A program made the position numbers and the translations under genes. From contig JAABQQ010000249.1 in the NCBI GenBank assembly GCA_011391405.1, forward strand, positions 1 through 64,000: a stretch of DNA of 64,000 nt. The letters are read 5' to 3'. Each line of letters opens with the position of its first letter. Within the stretch, counting starts at the first letter, position 1. Shown here in pieces: positions 9,558 through 19,214 of the stretch. A model generated the notes under the pieces. It worked only from the letters and a program-made list of their open reading frames with translations, did no database searches and was not told the origin of the DNA. Source of the stretch: Gammaproteobacteria bacterium. Lineage in GTDB: Bacteria > Pseudomonadota > Gammaproteobacteria > Steroidobacterales > Steroidobacteraceae.

Positions 9558-10064
9558 TCACTTCGTGGCCGCGATCGCGGTCAATAGCACCGCGACGAGC
9601 CGCTCCAGCCCCCGCGCATCCTGCTCGTCGAACCGGTTGAGCAGCGGACTGTCGAGGTCGAGCACGCCGAGCAGCCGGCCGTCGGCCAGGACGATCGGCA
9701 CCACCGCTTCCGAGTTCGATGCCGAGTCGCACGCAATGTGACCCGGGAACGCATGCACGTCCTGCACGACGAGCGTGCGGCGCTGCGCTGCGGCGGCTCC
9801 GCAGACACCCTTTTCGAGCGGGATCCGCACGCAGGCAGGCTTGCCCTGGAACGGCCCGACGAGCAGGTCACCCGACGCCTCATCCAGCAGGTAGAACCCC
9901 ACCCAGTTCAGGTCGGGCAGGCTCCAGTACAGCAGCGACGACATGTTCGCGGCGCAGGCGATCAGGTTCGGCTCGCCCGCGAGCAACCCGCGCAGGCTCG
10001 ACTCGAGTTCGTCGTACAACGCCGGCTTGGCGCGGGAACGGACGTCGTCGTTCAACGCATGCAT
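9558..10064 (-). CDS. msrC: Free methionine-(R)-sulfoxide reductase, GAF domain
   Basis: A 168-residue single GAF-domain protein reducing free methionine-R-sulfoxide in the cytosol. The three family cysteines are at residues 78 (PACVRI), 88 (KGVCGAA) and 112 (HIACDS), with the same 10- and 24-residue spacing as the Escherichia coli enzyme. LNWVGFYLL and the SNSEAVVPI strand are also typical. The start is at the internal ATG giving MHALNDDV, since the upstream in-frame stretch is low-complexity Arg/Ser and not family-like. It lies 35 bases downstream of epmA on the same strand and may be co-transcribed with it. Confidence 0.9.
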   Translation of the reverse strand: MHALNDDVRSRAKPALYDELESSLRGLLAGEPNLIACAANMSSLLYWSLPDLNWVGFYLLDEASGDLLVGPFQGKPACVRIPLEKGVCGAAAAQRRTLVVQDVHAFPGHIACDSASNSEAVVPIVLADGRLLGVLDLDSPLLNRFDEQDARGLERLVAVLLTAIAATK

Positions 10065-10099
10065 CGTCGCAGGACTCCGTGCGGGTGAACGCGGGCCGG

Positions 10100-11092
10100 T
10101 CAGGCTCGCTCGTAGGGAAACGTGACTACGTCGTCGATGCGCTCCGCGCATGCCGCGACCATCACGAGACGGTCGAAGCCGAGCGCCACACCGGCGCAGG
10201 GCGGCAGGCCAGACGCGAGCGCATCCAGGAAAAACCGGTCGACGTCCCGCACGGGCTGTCCGCGTGCGTGGCGTCTGACGAGGTCGGCTGCAAATCGCGC
10301 ACCTTGTTCCGGTGCCGATCCGAGCTCGTGAAAGCCATTGGCGAGTTCCAGCGGGCCCCAGAATGCTTCGAAGCGCGAGGCGACCTCGCCGCGGATCTGC
10401 GCGAGTGCGGCCTGGCTCGCAGGAAAGTCGTAGAGGAACGTCAGCCGATCGTTTGCAAACGACTCCGCGACGACCGTGCCCATGGCGAGATCGAGCACGT
10501 CGTCACGTGCAGCACCGGCGCGCATCGAATCCGGCACAGAAATGCCGACCGCCTCGATGGCCTGCATGATCGCGTCGACCGGTGCATGCAGCGGGTCGAG
10601 TCCCAGGCTTCGATTGAAAGCGTCGCAGTACGTGATCGAGTCGCTGGCCGCGAAAGCCCGCACGGGTTCCAGCACGTGCCGGATCAGCGCTTCGACGTCG
10701 CGCATCAGTGCGTGGTGGTCGAGCCCGTGCCGATACCATTCGAGCATCGTGAATTCCGGGTTGTGTCGTCCGCCACGTTCACCGGCTCGAAACACTTTGC
10801 AGACCTGGTAGATGTCGGGAGCACCGGCACAGAGCAGCCGCTTCATCGCGTACTCGGGCGAAGTCTGCAGGTAACCGATCGTCGCTCCGCGTGTCGCGTC
10901 GTCCGCGACGTGCAACGACTCGAGATGCACGTCGGTCACTGCTGCGCGGACGAGCGCCGGGGTTTCTACTTCAAGCGCACCGGTTGCACTGAAATAGGCG
11001 CGAATCCGCGCCAGCAGATCAGCGCGCAGTCGCAACCGCGCGAGATCGGCCGTGGGCCGCCACTCCGCCTCCGCTGCAGCTCCGGGCGTCAT
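10100..11092 (-). CDS. epmA: EF-P lysine--lysine ligase EpmA (PoxA/GenX)
   Basis: A 330-residue class II lysyl-tRNA-synthetase paralogue without an anticodon domain; it attaches beta-lysine to elongation factor P. Motif 2 is visible as FRAGERGGRHNPEFTMLEWY, and the C-terminal motif 3 GVALGFDRLVM is present. The length matches EpmA, not the roughly 500-residue LysS. Neither epmB nor efp is in this window. It overlaps psd by 4 bases (ATGA), an arrangement that couples translation. Presence of EpmA supports a gammaproteobacterial origin. Confidence 0.93.
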   Translation of the reverse strand: MTPGAAAEAEWRPTADLARLRLRADLLARIRAYFSATGALEVETPALVRAAVTDVHLESLHVADDATRGATIGYLQTSPEYAMKRLLCAGAPDIYQVCKVFRAGERGGRHNPEFTMLEWYRHGLDHHALMRDVEALIRHVLEPVRAFAASDSITYCDAFNRSLGLDPLHAPVDAIMQAIEAVGISVPDSMRAGAARDDVLDLAMGTVVAESFANDRLTFLYDFPASQAALAQIRGEVASRFEAFWGPLELANGFHELGSAPEQGARFAADLVRRHARGQPVRDVDRFFLDALASGLPPCAGVALGFDRLVMVAACAERIDDVVTFPYERA

Positions 11093-11967
11093 GCATCTAG
11101 TCGCGCGAGCATCTGGCCGAGCCGGACCGGCTCGCCGGGCTCGACGCGCGGCGCAAACGCGACGGCCTTGCCCGTCAGCACGATCACGGTCGATCCCATG
11201 TTGAAGCGGGCGAACTCCTCGCCGCGCCTGAACGTGCGCCCGACACCCGCTTCGATCATGCGAACCCTGCCGCCGCGACCGGGCGGTGGGTTGATCTCGC
11301 CGGCGAATACGGTCTCGATGCTGCCGACGAAGAGCGCGCCCACCAGCACCAGGCAGAGCGGGCCGTCTTCGGTGTCGAATTCACAGACGACTCGTTCGTT
11401 ACGGGCGAACAGATCGGGGATCGTGCGGGCTGTCGCGGCATTCACACTGAACAGCTGTCCCGGCACGTAGCGCGTGACACGCAGTACCGCATCGCACGGC
11501 ATGTGGATGCGGTGATAGTTGTACGGCGCCAGGTAAAGGCACGCGAAACTGCCGCCGAGGTAGCGCGCAGCGGAAGGCACGTCCGCCAGCAAGCCTTCGC
11601 AGGTGTATTGCATGCCCTTGGCCTGCAGCAGCGCGCCCGCGTTGATGCGACCGAGCTGGCTCACGGTACCGTCGACCGGTGAAACGAGCGAGTGAGCGTC
11701 GGCGGCGACGGGGCGTGCCCCGGGTCGCAACTCGCGCGTGAAAAAAGCGTTGAACGATTCGTAGGTGAACGGGTCGGGCTGCAAGGCCTCGTGCATGTCG
11801 ATCTGCGGGTATGCGCGCAGCACGGCGCGCAGGACGAGGTTGCGCACAGCCGGCTGGCGGCTTCGAGCCAGCGCATGCATGCCGCGCGAGAGCAGGTGCT
11901 GCGGGAGAACTTTCTGCAGCAGGGCGAACAGTTCGTCGCGGCTGGAGCGCTCGATCTCACCGGTCAT
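11089..11967 (-). CDS. psd: Phosphatidylserine decarboxylase proenzyme
   Basis: A 292-residue membrane-associated enzyme making phosphatidylethanolamine from phosphatidylserine. It cleaves itself at the GST motif, seen as FNMGSTVIVL near the C-terminus, generating the pyruvoyl prosthetic group. The FNAFFTRELRPGARP and SPVDGTVSQLG segments and the YNYHRIHMP His motif are classic. It overlaps the SCO1-like gene upstream and epmA downstream by 4 bases each, so the three are one transcription unit. Confidence 0.95.
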   Translation of the reverse strand: MTGEIERSSRDELFALLQKVLPQHLLSRGMHALARSRQPAVRNLVLRAVLRAYPQIDMHEALQPDPFTYESFNAFFTRELRPGARPVAADAHSLVSPVDGTVSQLGRINAGALLQAKGMQYTCEGLLADVPSAARYLGGSFACLYLAPYNYHRIHMPCDAVLRVTRYVPGQLFSVNAATARTIPDLFARNERVVCEFDTEDGPLCLVLVGALFVGSIETVFAGEINPPPGRGGRVRMIEAGVGRTFRRGEEFARFNMGSTVIVLTGKAVAFAPRVEPGEPVRLGQMLARLDA

Positions 11968-12608
11968 CGGCGCGAAGCCTCGAAATACTGCACGACCTTG
12001 CGGAAATCACGAGCCAGGACGGTGGCATCGAGCGGCGGCGACGAATAGGCGGCGAGCGCACCCTTGGGTGAGACCATGAACAGTCCGGCACCGTGATCCA
12101 TCGTGTACCCGCCGTCGGGCAGCGGTACCTTGGCGAACGGAACCGAGAATGCGCTGGCCGCCTGCCCGGTCGCCGCCAACGTCCCTGTCGCACCCAGCAA
12201 AGAAGGATCGAAGAAAGTCACGTAGGACTTGAGAATGGCGGGCGTATCCCTTTCGGGGTCCACGGTCACCAGCAGCACGCGCGGCTGCTGTTCCGCTGGC
12301 AGGTCGGCCAGCTTTTTCTTCATCTGCGCGAGCGTCGTGAGCGTGGTGGGGCACACGTCCGGGCACTGCGTGAAGCCGAAAAACACGACCGTCCAGCGGT
12401 TGCGCAGAAAGTCACGCGGTAGCGGGCGATTGTCCTGGTCGACGAGGTCGAGCGGGGGCAGTTCGCGCGGTTGCGGCAGGATCGTCGCGCTTTCGGTCAC
12501 CGGCACCGGCACCTCTCGCAGCCTGACGAACAAGCGGGCGAGTATCAGCCCGAGCGCAAACGCTACAATGGCGGCCAGTACGATTCGAAGCAGGGGGCGG
12601 GTGGTCAT
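11964..12608 (-). CDS. SCO1/SenC-family copper chaperone
   Basis: A 214-residue membrane-anchored protein. One N-terminal transmembrane helix (residues about 8-27) is followed by a periplasmic thioredoxin-like domain with the copper-binding CPDVC motif at residues 82-86 and the conserved His in YTMDHGAGLF. SCO proteins deliver copper to the CuA site of cytochrome c oxidase or act as thiol-disulfide reductases. The start at the ATG giving MTTRPLLRIV places the helix correctly. Respiratory oxidase genes are not nearby; the downstream neighbours are psd and epmA. Confidence 0.9.
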   Translation of the reverse strand: MTTRPLLRIVLAAIVAFALGLILARLFVRLREVPVPVTESATILPQPRELPPLDLVDQDNRPLPRDFLRNRWTVVFFGFTQCPDVCPTTLTTLAQMKKKLADLPAEQQPRVLLVTVDPERDTPAILKSYVTFFDPSLLGATGTLAATGQAASAFSVPFAKVPLPDGGYTMDHGAGLFMVSPKGALAAYSSPPLDATVLARDFRKVVQYFEASRR

Positions 12609-12640
12609 CGCACCGATTATCCCATAGGACTGCAGCGACC

Positions 12641-13579
12641 ATGCCGACGACCCCGAGCCCATTCACCCGCAAGCCGCCAGCCGCACCGACCGTCGCGCAG
12701 CTGATCCGTTTTGGCGCGCGGGAATTCGACGCCGCCGGGCTCGCCTACGGGCACGGCACGGTAGATGCGACGGATGATGCTGCGGCGCTCGTCTTCCATG
12801 CGCTCGGGCTCGACCATGCCGATGCCGGGACAGCTTATGCAGTCAAGCCGGGCGGGCCGCAGGTCGAGCAGGTACTCGGCCTGTTCGCCGAGCGGCTGCG
12901 CCGACGGGTACCTGTCGCCTACCTGATGGGCCGGATGTGGTTCGCTGGACTCGAATTCGAGGTCGACCAGCGAGTGATCGTGCCGCGCTCGCCCTTGGCC
13001 GAACTGATCGCCAGGGGTTTTGCGCCATGGATCGATCCCGCGCGCGTGCTGCGGGTCGTCGATCTCGGCACCGGCTCGGGTTGCATTGCCATCGCGTGCG
13101 CGCTGCAATTTCCGCAGGCTCGTGTCGATGCGGTGGATCTATCTCCCGACGCGCTCGAAGTCGCGACCCGCAACGTGCAACGTCATGGCGTCGGTGCGCG
13201 CCTGCAGTTGCACCTGGGCGACACGTTCGAGCCACTGGGCGACGCAGTCTACGACCTGATCGTTTCGAATCCGCCCTACGTCAGCGATGCGGAAATGGAC
13301 GCGCTCCCGCGCGAGTACCTGCACGAGCCGGACATGGCTTTGCGCGCCGGCAGCGATGGCCTCGACGTGGTGCGTCGAATCCTCCGCGAAGCCGATGCGC
13401 ACCTCGCGCCGGGCGGCATCCTGGTGGTCGAAGTGGGCGACAGTGAGGGGCGGTTGCAGCAGGCCTATCCGGGGGTGCCGTTCGTGTGGCTCGAGTTCGA
13501 GCACGGGGGCGGGGGAGTCTTCCTGTTGACGAAAGACGACCTCCGCAGGCACCGTCATGAGCTTTCCGGGGCGAGTTAG
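12641..13579 (+). CDS. prmB: 50S ribosomal protein L3 N5-glutamine methyltransferase
   Basis: A 312-residue SAM-dependent methyltransferase. The SAM-binding [13 protein letters not shown] and the catalytic NPPY (Asn near residue 210) are present, and PRSPLAELI distinguishes PrmB from the release-factor enzyme PrmC, which reads PRPDTE here. It modifies a Gln of ribosomal protein L3. It ends two bases before aroC, a pairing common in gammaproteobacteria, so the two are co-transcribed. It is divergent from the SCO1-like gene with 32 bases between starts. Confidence 0.93.
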   Translation: MPTTPSPFTRKPPAAPTVAQLIRFGAREFDAAGLAYGHGTVDATDDAAALVFHALGLDHADAGTAYAVKPGGPQVEQVLGLFAERLRRRVPVAYLMGRMWFAGLEFEVDQRVIVPRSPLAELIARGFAPWIDPARVLRVVDLGTGSGCIAIACALQFPQARVDAVDLSPDALEVATRNVQRHGVGARLQLHLGDTFEPLGDAVYDLIVSNPPYVSDAEMDALPREYLHEPDMALRAGSDGLDVVRRILREADAHLAPGGILVVEVGDSEGRLQQAYPGVPFVWLEFEHGGGGVFLLTKDDLRRHRHELSGAS

Positions 13580-13581
13580 GC

Positions 13582-14667
13582 ATGTCGGGCAATACATTCG
13601 GGATGCTGTTCACGGTGACGACGTTCGGCGAGAGCCACGGTCCGGCGCTCGGCTGCATCGTCGACGGCTGTCCGCCCGGACTGCTGCTCACGGAGGAAGA
13701 CATCCAGCGTGACGTGGAACGTCGCCGCTCGGGCACCTCCAGGTACACCAGCCAGCGTCGCGAACCGGATCGCGTGCGCATTCTCTCGGGCGTATTCGAG
13801 GGCGTCACCACCGGGACGCCGATCGGCCTGCTGGTCGAGAACACCGACCAGCGCTCGTACGACTACGAAAGGATCAAGGACCGGTTCCGGCCGGGCCACG
13901 CCGATTACACCTATCAGCAGAAGTACGGCCTGCGCGATTATCGCGGCGGCGGACGTTCGTCGGCGCGCGAAACGGTAATGCGCGTGGCCGCCGGCGCAAT
14001 CGCACGCAAATTCCTCGCCGCGAAGGGCATCGACATCTTCGGCTACCTGGCGCAGATGGGCTCGATCAGGCTCGCCATGCTCGATCGTCAGGCTATAGAC
14101 GCCAACCCGTTTTTCTGTGCCGAACCCGCGCGCGTGCCTGACCTTGAAGCCATGATCGACGCGCTGCGTCGCGACGGCGATTCGATCGGGGCCCGCGTCA
14201 ATGTCGTGGCCACCGGTGTTCCGCCGGGCCTCGGTGAACCTGTGTTCGACCGGCTCGATGCCGACCTCGCACACGCGATGATGAGCATCAATGCCGTCAA
14301 GGGAGTGGAGATCGGCGCAGGCTTCGCCATTGTTGAGCAGCGTGGTTCGCAGCACCGCGACGAAATGACGCCGCGGGGTTTCCTGTCGAACGAGGCCGGC
14401 GGTACGCTGGGCGGCATCTCGTCGGGCCAGGACGTGCTCGTCAGCATGGCGATCAAGCCGACCTCGAGCATCGTCAAGCCGGGCCGCTCGATCGACGTGG
14501 CGGGGCAACCGGTCGAGGTCGTCACCACGGGCCGCCACGACCCCTGCGTCGGTATCCGGGCCGTGCCCATCGCCGAGGCGATGCTCGCGCTCGTGCTGGC
14601 CGATCACTACCTGCGGCACCGGGCCCAGAATGCCGACGTCCGGTCCAGTACACCGGTGATAACCTGA
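13582..14667 (+). CDS. aroC: Chorismate synthase
   Basis: A 361-residue enzyme converting 5-enolpyruvylshikimate-3-phosphate to chorismate with reduced FMN, the last step of the common aromatic pathway. The first signature is [20 protein letters not shown], and the second is in [20 protein letters not shown]. The size and the [11 protein letters not shown] block are typical. It directly follows prmB. Confidence 0.97.
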   Translation: MSGNTFGMLFTVTTFGESHGPALGCIVDGCPPGLLLTEEDIQRDVERRRSGTSRYTSQRREPDRVRILSGVFEGVTTGTPIGLLVENTDQRSYDYERIKDRFRPGHADYTYQQKYGLRDYRGGGRSSARETVMRVAAGAIARKFLAAKGIDIFGYLAQMGSIRLAMLDRQAIDANPFFCAEPARVPDLEAMIDALRRDGDSIGARVNVVATGVPPGLGEPVFDRLDADLAHAMMSINAVKGVEIGAGFAIVEQRGSQHRDEMTPRGFLSNEAGGTLGGISSGQDVLVSMAIKPTSSIVKPGRSIDVAGQPVEVVTTGRHDPCVGIRAVPIAEAMLALVLADHYLRHRAQNADVRSSTPVIT

Positions 14668-14765
14668 CTTCACGGCACCCCGGTTGGGCACGCCACGGAA
14701 CTGTGGAGCATGTCCGGCAATCGCCGGGCCAAAGGGCTACAAAGGCGCCTGCAGCCGCGGTCTTG

Positions 14766-14795
14766 TTGGGTGCGGGCGTGACCGTGGGATATAGT
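14766..14795 (+). promoter_or_regulatory. Possible sigma70 promoter for fimV
   Basis: TATAGT at 14790-14795 is a good -10 match and lies 18 bases after a weak -35-like TTGGGT. It is placed about 90 bases before the fimV start in the 218-base gap after aroC. The -35 matches only three of six consensus positions. Confidence 0.3.
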
Positions 14796-14885
14796 TATGT
14801 TTAATTGGTTGTCGATCCGCGAACCCGACGGACCCGTGGCGTACCGCTGCGACCGAGCCACGATTTGCGATCGGTGGGAGACTCG

Positions 14886-17513
14886 ATGAAGACTGCTGTA
14901 CGCCGCGTCCTGCTCATGAGCGCGTTGCTGGCCCCGGGCGCCCTTTACGCGCTCGGCCTGGGTGAAATCAAGCTGAATTCAGCATTGAATCAGCCCTTTG
15001 ACGCCGAAATCGAGCTGGTCTCGGCGAACGAGGAGGACCTCGGGGCGCTGCGTGCCGCGCTCGCCTCCAGCGACACTTTCGTCCGCTACGGCCTCGACCG
15101 CCCGGCGTTCCTGGTCGACTTCAACTTCCGGGTTGCCAAGGGCTCCGACGGCAGGGACGTTCTGCGCGTCACCTCGCCCCGGCCGGTCACCGAACCCTTC
15201 GTGACGCTCCTGGTGGAGGCCAACTGGCCGCGCGGCCGGTTGCTCCGTGAATACACCGTGCTGCTCGATCCGCCGGTCTATGCGCCGGGTCCGGCAGCCA
15301 GCGAGCCTGTCGCGGCGGCCCCCCGAGTCAGTTCGGGTGGCGCCACCAGCACGCGTTCAGCAGCTCCTGTCGCCGAAGCCACGAGCGAATCCGTCCGCTC
15401 GTCCAGGCCCGCCAGCCCGGCCGTGCCTGCGGCGGCTCCCAGCATCGAGCAGGGCAGCACGTACCGGGTGCGTAACCACGACACGCTCTGGCAAATCGCC
15501 AGTGCTGCGAATCCGGGTTCGCGCTCGAACGTCAATCGGGCAATGGTTGCCATCTTCCAGAACAATCCGCAGGCGTTTGACGGCAACATCAACTTGCTGC
15601 GTGCCGGCAGCCTGTTGCGCATTCCGGACGCGAGCCAGATCAGCTCCGTGTCGGCGAGTGACGCATCGGCCGAAGTGGCGCGACAGTACGACGCGTGGCG
15701 TAACGGCACGGCCACCACGGCTGCGAGCGAAGCCGGCACGCTCCGCCTGGTCACGCCGGAGCAGGGCACAGCGGCGCCGTCCACTTCTACGTCCAGCAGG
15801 CCTGCGACTGCAGCACCCGCTGCGACCACCGGAACGCCGGCGGCCCCGGCATCGAGCGATCTCGATGCGCGCGTCAAGCAGCTCGAGGGCGAACTCGCTG
15901 AAGCCAGGCGCCTGCTCGAAGTGCGCAACGCCGAACTCGCGACACTGCAGGGTGGTGCGCCCGTGCCCGTGCCCGTGCCAGCGGATGGGGCGGCCGCGCC
16001 CGAAGCCGTTGCAACCGCAGAGCCGGCGCAGCCCGACAAGCCGAAGAAGCCGAAAACGACAGTCGTTGAGCCGCCGCAGCCGAGCCTGCTCGAGCGCGTC
16101 ACCGACTACTGGTGGGTACTGCTCGGGCTGTTGGCCGCGGGCCTTGGCGTCTTATTGATCCAGCGCTTGCGCCGCGAGCGTGGCAGCGCCGAGGAATCGC
16201 TCGAAGTGGCGCTTGGTTCGCGCGACGGCCGTGGCTCCGGACCGAGGTACATGCCGCGATCGCGCGACACGGATATCCTCGTCGAAGAACGGGGTGGCGG
16301 CGACACCACAGGACGTGGCTCGGCCGTCGCAACGTCTGCGGCCGCAGCAGCGTCTGCCCTACGCACACCAGAGCCGACGCGCAAGGTCGTCACGGTCGAG
16401 GACACGTTGTCGGGTGACGGCCCGGCGAGCATGGAATCGGGCGATCCGCTGGCCGAGGCCGACTTCCACATGGCGTACGGCTTGTACGACCAGGCGGCGG
16501 ACCTCGTGCAGCTCGCGATGAAGCGCGAACCGCAGCGTCGCGACCTCAAGCTGAAACTGCTCGAAATCTATTTCGTCTGGGGCAACAAGGAGCGGTTCCT
16601 CGACCTGGCCCGCGACCTCGACACGACACGCGCGGATGCGCCGGCCGGTGAATGGGACAAGGTCCTGATCATGGGCAAGCAGATTGCGCCGGGCGATGCG
16701 CTGTTTGCGGCCAGGCCGAGTTCCTCTTCGTCCGATTCTCTTGACATGGAGCTGCACGGATCGACCGGTACGCTCGACCTGACGATTCCGGCCGGCGATT
16801 CGGCGGGTCCCGACATGGACCTGACGGAGTCGGATAGCGATACCGAGATTTCGCCGATCGACCGTTCGGGCATCGATTTCATCCTCGACGAACCGGCCCG
16901 TGACAATGACGAATCCACCGTGCTACCGACGATCGAAATGCCGCGCATCAGCAGCGCCGGCGATACGACCGGCGATACGCAAGAGGTAACGGTCGATCGA
17001 CTCGGCCTCGATCTCGACACGCTGCGCGACCTCGAGTCGCTCGACGCGGGCGAGGCCAGTGACGCGCGCAAGCGTGCCAGCAGCGACACCGTCGAAACCA
17101 CGATGATGAGCGGCGGCAAGGAGCTGCTCGAGGACGACAATACCGACCTGCTCAACTCGACGGCACTGATGCGCATGGTCGACGACACGGCGATGCTGCC
17201 AAGCGATGAGTCGCTGGAGGGCATCGTCGACCTGACCGGCGCAACGGGAGTACTACCTGCTCTCGACTTAACGGGTGAATTGCCTGTTCTCGACGCGACG
17301 GCATCAGCCGCGAGCCTCACTGGCAACGTCGATTACGACCTGGGCGGCGAGCCGGCGACGATGAGCGAAGTCGGCACCAAGCTCGACCTCGCCCGTGCGT
17401 ACATGGACATGGGTGATCCTGAAGGCGCCCGCAGCATCCTCGACGAGGTGTTGCAGGAAGGCAGTTCGACCCAACGCCAGGAAGCAGAGCGGCTGATCGC
17501 CAGCCTGCCCTGA
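14886..17513 (+). CDS. fimV: FimV-like polar scaffold / pilus assembly protein
   Basis: An 875-residue inner-membrane protein. A signal peptide (MKTAVRRVLLMSALLAPGAL) is followed by the FimV N-terminal domain (LGLGEIKLNSALNQPFDAEI), which defines the family. A LysM domain lies near residues 190-245, then a proline/alanine linker, a coiled coil (VKQLEGELAEARRLLEVRNAEL), a single transmembrane helix near 408-427, a long acidic cytoplasmic region, and the C-terminal TPR-like domain (KLDLARAYMDMGDPEGARSIL). FimV organises cell-pole proteins, type IV pili and type II secretion. The start is chosen by the GGGAG site five bases upstream and the signal peptide; the frame is open further upstream. truA follows 11 bases later. 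Confidence 0.9.
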   Translation: MKTAVRRVLLMSALLAPGALYALGLGEIKLNSALNQPFDAEIELVSANEEDLGALRAALASSDTFVRYGLDRPAFLVDFNFRVAKGSDGRDVLRVTSPRPVTEPFVTLLVEANWPRGRLLREYTVLLDPPVYAPGPAASEPVAAAPRVSSGGATSTRSAAPVAEATSESVRSSRPASPAVPAAAPSIEQGSTYRVRNHDTLWQIASAANPGSRSNVNRAMVAIFQNNPQAFDGNINLLRAGSLLRIPDASQISSVSASDASAEVARQYDAWRNGTATTAASEAGTLRLVTPEQGTAAPSTSTSSRPATAAPAATTGTPAAPASSDLDARVKQLEGELAEARRLLEVRNAELATLQGGAPVPVPVPADGAAAPEAVATAEPAQPDKPKKPKTTVVEPPQPSLLERVTDYWWVLLGLLAAGLGVLLIQRLRRERGSAEESLEVALGSRDGRGSGPRYMPRSRDTDILVEERGGGDTTGRGSAVATSAAAAASALRTPEPTRKVVTVEDTLSGDGPASMESGDPLAEADFHMAYGLYDQAADLVQLAMKREPQRRDLKLKLLEIYFVWGNKERFLDLARDLDTTRADAPAGEWDKVLIMGKQIAPGDALFAARPSSSSSDSLDMELHGSTGTLDLTIPAGDSAGPDMDLTESDSDTEISPIDRSGIDFILDEPARDNDESTVLPTIEMPRISSAGDTTGDTQEVTVDRLGLDLDTLRDLESLDAGEASDARKRASSDTVETTMMSGGKELLEDDNTDLLNSTALMRMVDDTAMLPSDESLEGIVDLTGATGVLPALDLTGELPVLDATASAASLTGNVDYDLGGEPATMSEVGTKLDLARAYMDMGDPEGARSILDEVLQEGSSTQRQEAERLIASLP

Positions 17514-17524
17514 CGGGCAGGCTC

Positions 17525-18319
17525 GTGCCGCGTCTCGCGCTCGGCATCGAGTACGACGGCTCGGCGTTCGCCGGCTGGCAGTTCCAGTCGCATGCGCGCA
17601 GCGTGCAGGGCGACCTGCAGCGCGCGCTGGCACAGGTCGCCGACCATCCCGTCGAGCTCACTGCTGCTGGACGCACCGACGCCGGCGTGCATGCGCTCGA
17701 GATGGTGGCGCACTTCGACACGACGGCAGTGCGGCCCCTGCATGCGTGGATGCTCGGCGCGAACGCCAACGTCGCGGCGGAAATCTCCGTGCTCTGGGCC
17801 CATGTCGTACCGGACGATTTTCATGCGCGCCACCATGCAACGGCGCGGCGTTACCACTACCGCGTACTCGATCGACGCATGCGCCCCGCGCTCGAGCGTC
17901 AGCGCGTCTGCTGGATCCGGCACGAACTCGATGTCACGCGCATGCACGAAGCGGCGCAGGCGCTGGTGGGGCACCACGACTTTTCCGCTTTCCGCGCGTC
18001 TGAATGCCAGTCGCCGACTCCGGTGCGCGAGCTCATGGAGCTTGCGGTCGAACGAAACGGTCCTTACGTTGACCTGCGGGTGCGTGCCAACGCCTTCCTG
18101 CATCACATGGTTCGCAACATCGCGGGCAGCCTGATCCTGGTCGGCCGCGGCGAACGCACCGCCGAATGGCTGTCGGCAGTCCTGCTGGGGCGCGACCGTC
18201 GCGAGGCCGGGCCCACGGCACCGCCGGATGGCCTGTATTTCGTCGGCGCCGACTACCCCGCCGGATTCGGACTGCCTTCGGGTAAACTGCGCCGTCCGCC
18301 CACGGGAGCCGCGTCGTGA
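17525..18319 (+). CDS. truA: tRNA pseudouridine(38-40) synthase
   Basis: A 264-residue enzyme isomerising uridines 38-40 of the tRNA anticodon arm. The catalytic Asp is in [11 protein letters not shown]. The start is GTG, giving [19 protein letters not shown], which matches the family N-terminus. The stop overlaps the accD start (GTGA). The fimV-truA-accD-folC order is conserved in gammaproteobacteria. Confidence 0.96.
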   Translation: MPRLALGIEYDGSAFAGWQFQSHARSVQGDLQRALAQVADHPVELTAAGRTDAGVHALEMVAHFDTTAVRPLHAWMLGANANVAAEISVLWAHVVPDDFHARHHATARRYHYRVLDRRMRPALERQRVCWIRHELDVTRMHEAAQALVGHHDFSAFRASECQSPTPVRELMELAVERNGPYVDLRVRANAFLHHMVRNIAGSLILVGRGERTAEWLSAVLLGRDRREAGPTAPPDGLYFVGADYPAGFGLPSGKLRRPPTGAAS

Positions 18320-19203
18320 CCTGGTTCGAAAAGATCATCCCCTCGCGTATCAAGACGGAACGCCGCTCCCGGTCCGTCCCCGAGGGCCTGTGGATCAAGT
18401 GCCCGGCCTGCGACGCCGTGCTCTACCGCGCCGAACTCGAGCGCAACCTGCAGGTGTGCCCGAAATGCAGCCACCACATGCGCATCGAGGGGCGTGACCG
18501 GCTCATGGGTTTCCTCGACGAGGGCACTGGGCGCGAGCTGGCGGACGAAGTCGAACCCGAGGATCCGCTCAAGTTCCGCGACAGCAAGAAGTACCGCGAC
18601 CGCCTGACCGCCGCGCAGAAGACGGTGGGCGAGAAGGACGCGATGATCGTGATGGCCGGCGCGCTGCACGGTATCGATGTCGTTGCCTGCGCGTTCGAGT
18701 TCCGCTTCCTCGGCGGTTCGATGGGTTCGGTCGTCGGTGAGCGCTTCACCCGCGGCGCCGAACACTGCCTCGCCAACGGTCTGCCGCTGATCTGCTTCTC
18801 GTCGAGTGGCGGTGCGCGTATGCAGGAAGGTCTGCTGTCGCTGCTGCAGATGAGCAAGACCAGCGCGGTGCTGTCGCGCATGGCGCAGGCAAAGCTGCCG
18901 TACATTTCGGTGCTCACCGATCCGACCACGGGCGGTGTGTCGGCGAGCCTCGCGATGCTTGGTGACCTCAACATCGCCGAGCCGCGCGCGCTGATCGGGT
19001 TTGCCGGACCCCGTGTGATCGAACAGACGGTGCGCGAGACGCTGCCGGAGGGCTTCCAGCGCAGCGAATTCCTGCTCGAGCACGGCGCGATCGACCTCAT
19101 CGTCGACCGTCGCGACCTGCGGGACCGCGTTGCGACGCTGCTCGCGATGATGCTCGGCCGGCCGCCGCTCGTGCGCGCAGACGAAACAAGCCCGTCGCTC
19201 TGA
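18316..19203 (+). CDS. accD: Acetyl-CoA carboxylase carboxyltransferase subunit beta
   Basis: A 295-residue zinc-containing subunit of the carboxyltransferase that makes malonyl-CoA for fatty acid synthesis, paired with AccA, which is not in the window. The four zinc Cys are at residues 29, 32, 48 and 51 (CPAC...CPKC). The crotonase-like core shows [10 protein letters not shown] and [11 protein letters not shown]. The GTG start overlaps the truA stop by 4 bases, so its translation is probably coupled. Confidence 0.96.
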   Translation: MTWFEKIIPSRIKTERRSRSVPEGLWIKCPACDAVLYRAELERNLQVCPKCSHHMRIEGRDRLMGFLDEGTGRELADEVEPEDPLKFRDSKKYRDRLTAAQKTVGEKDAMIVMAGALHGIDVVACAFEFRFLGGSMGSVVGERFTRGAEHCLANGLPLICFSSSGGARMQEGLLSLLQMSKTSAVLSRMAQAKLPYISVLTDPTTGGVSASLAMLGDLNIAEPRALIGFAGPRVIEQTVRETLPEGFQRSEFLLEHGAIDLIVDRRDLRDRVATLLAMMLGRPPLVRADETSPSL

Positions 19204-19214
19204 CCGGTCCCGCG

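Noticed and set aside
14670-14861. Minus-strand 63-residue ORF upstream of fimV
   Set aside because: No ribosome site, no recognised motif, and it lies over the probable fimV promoter.
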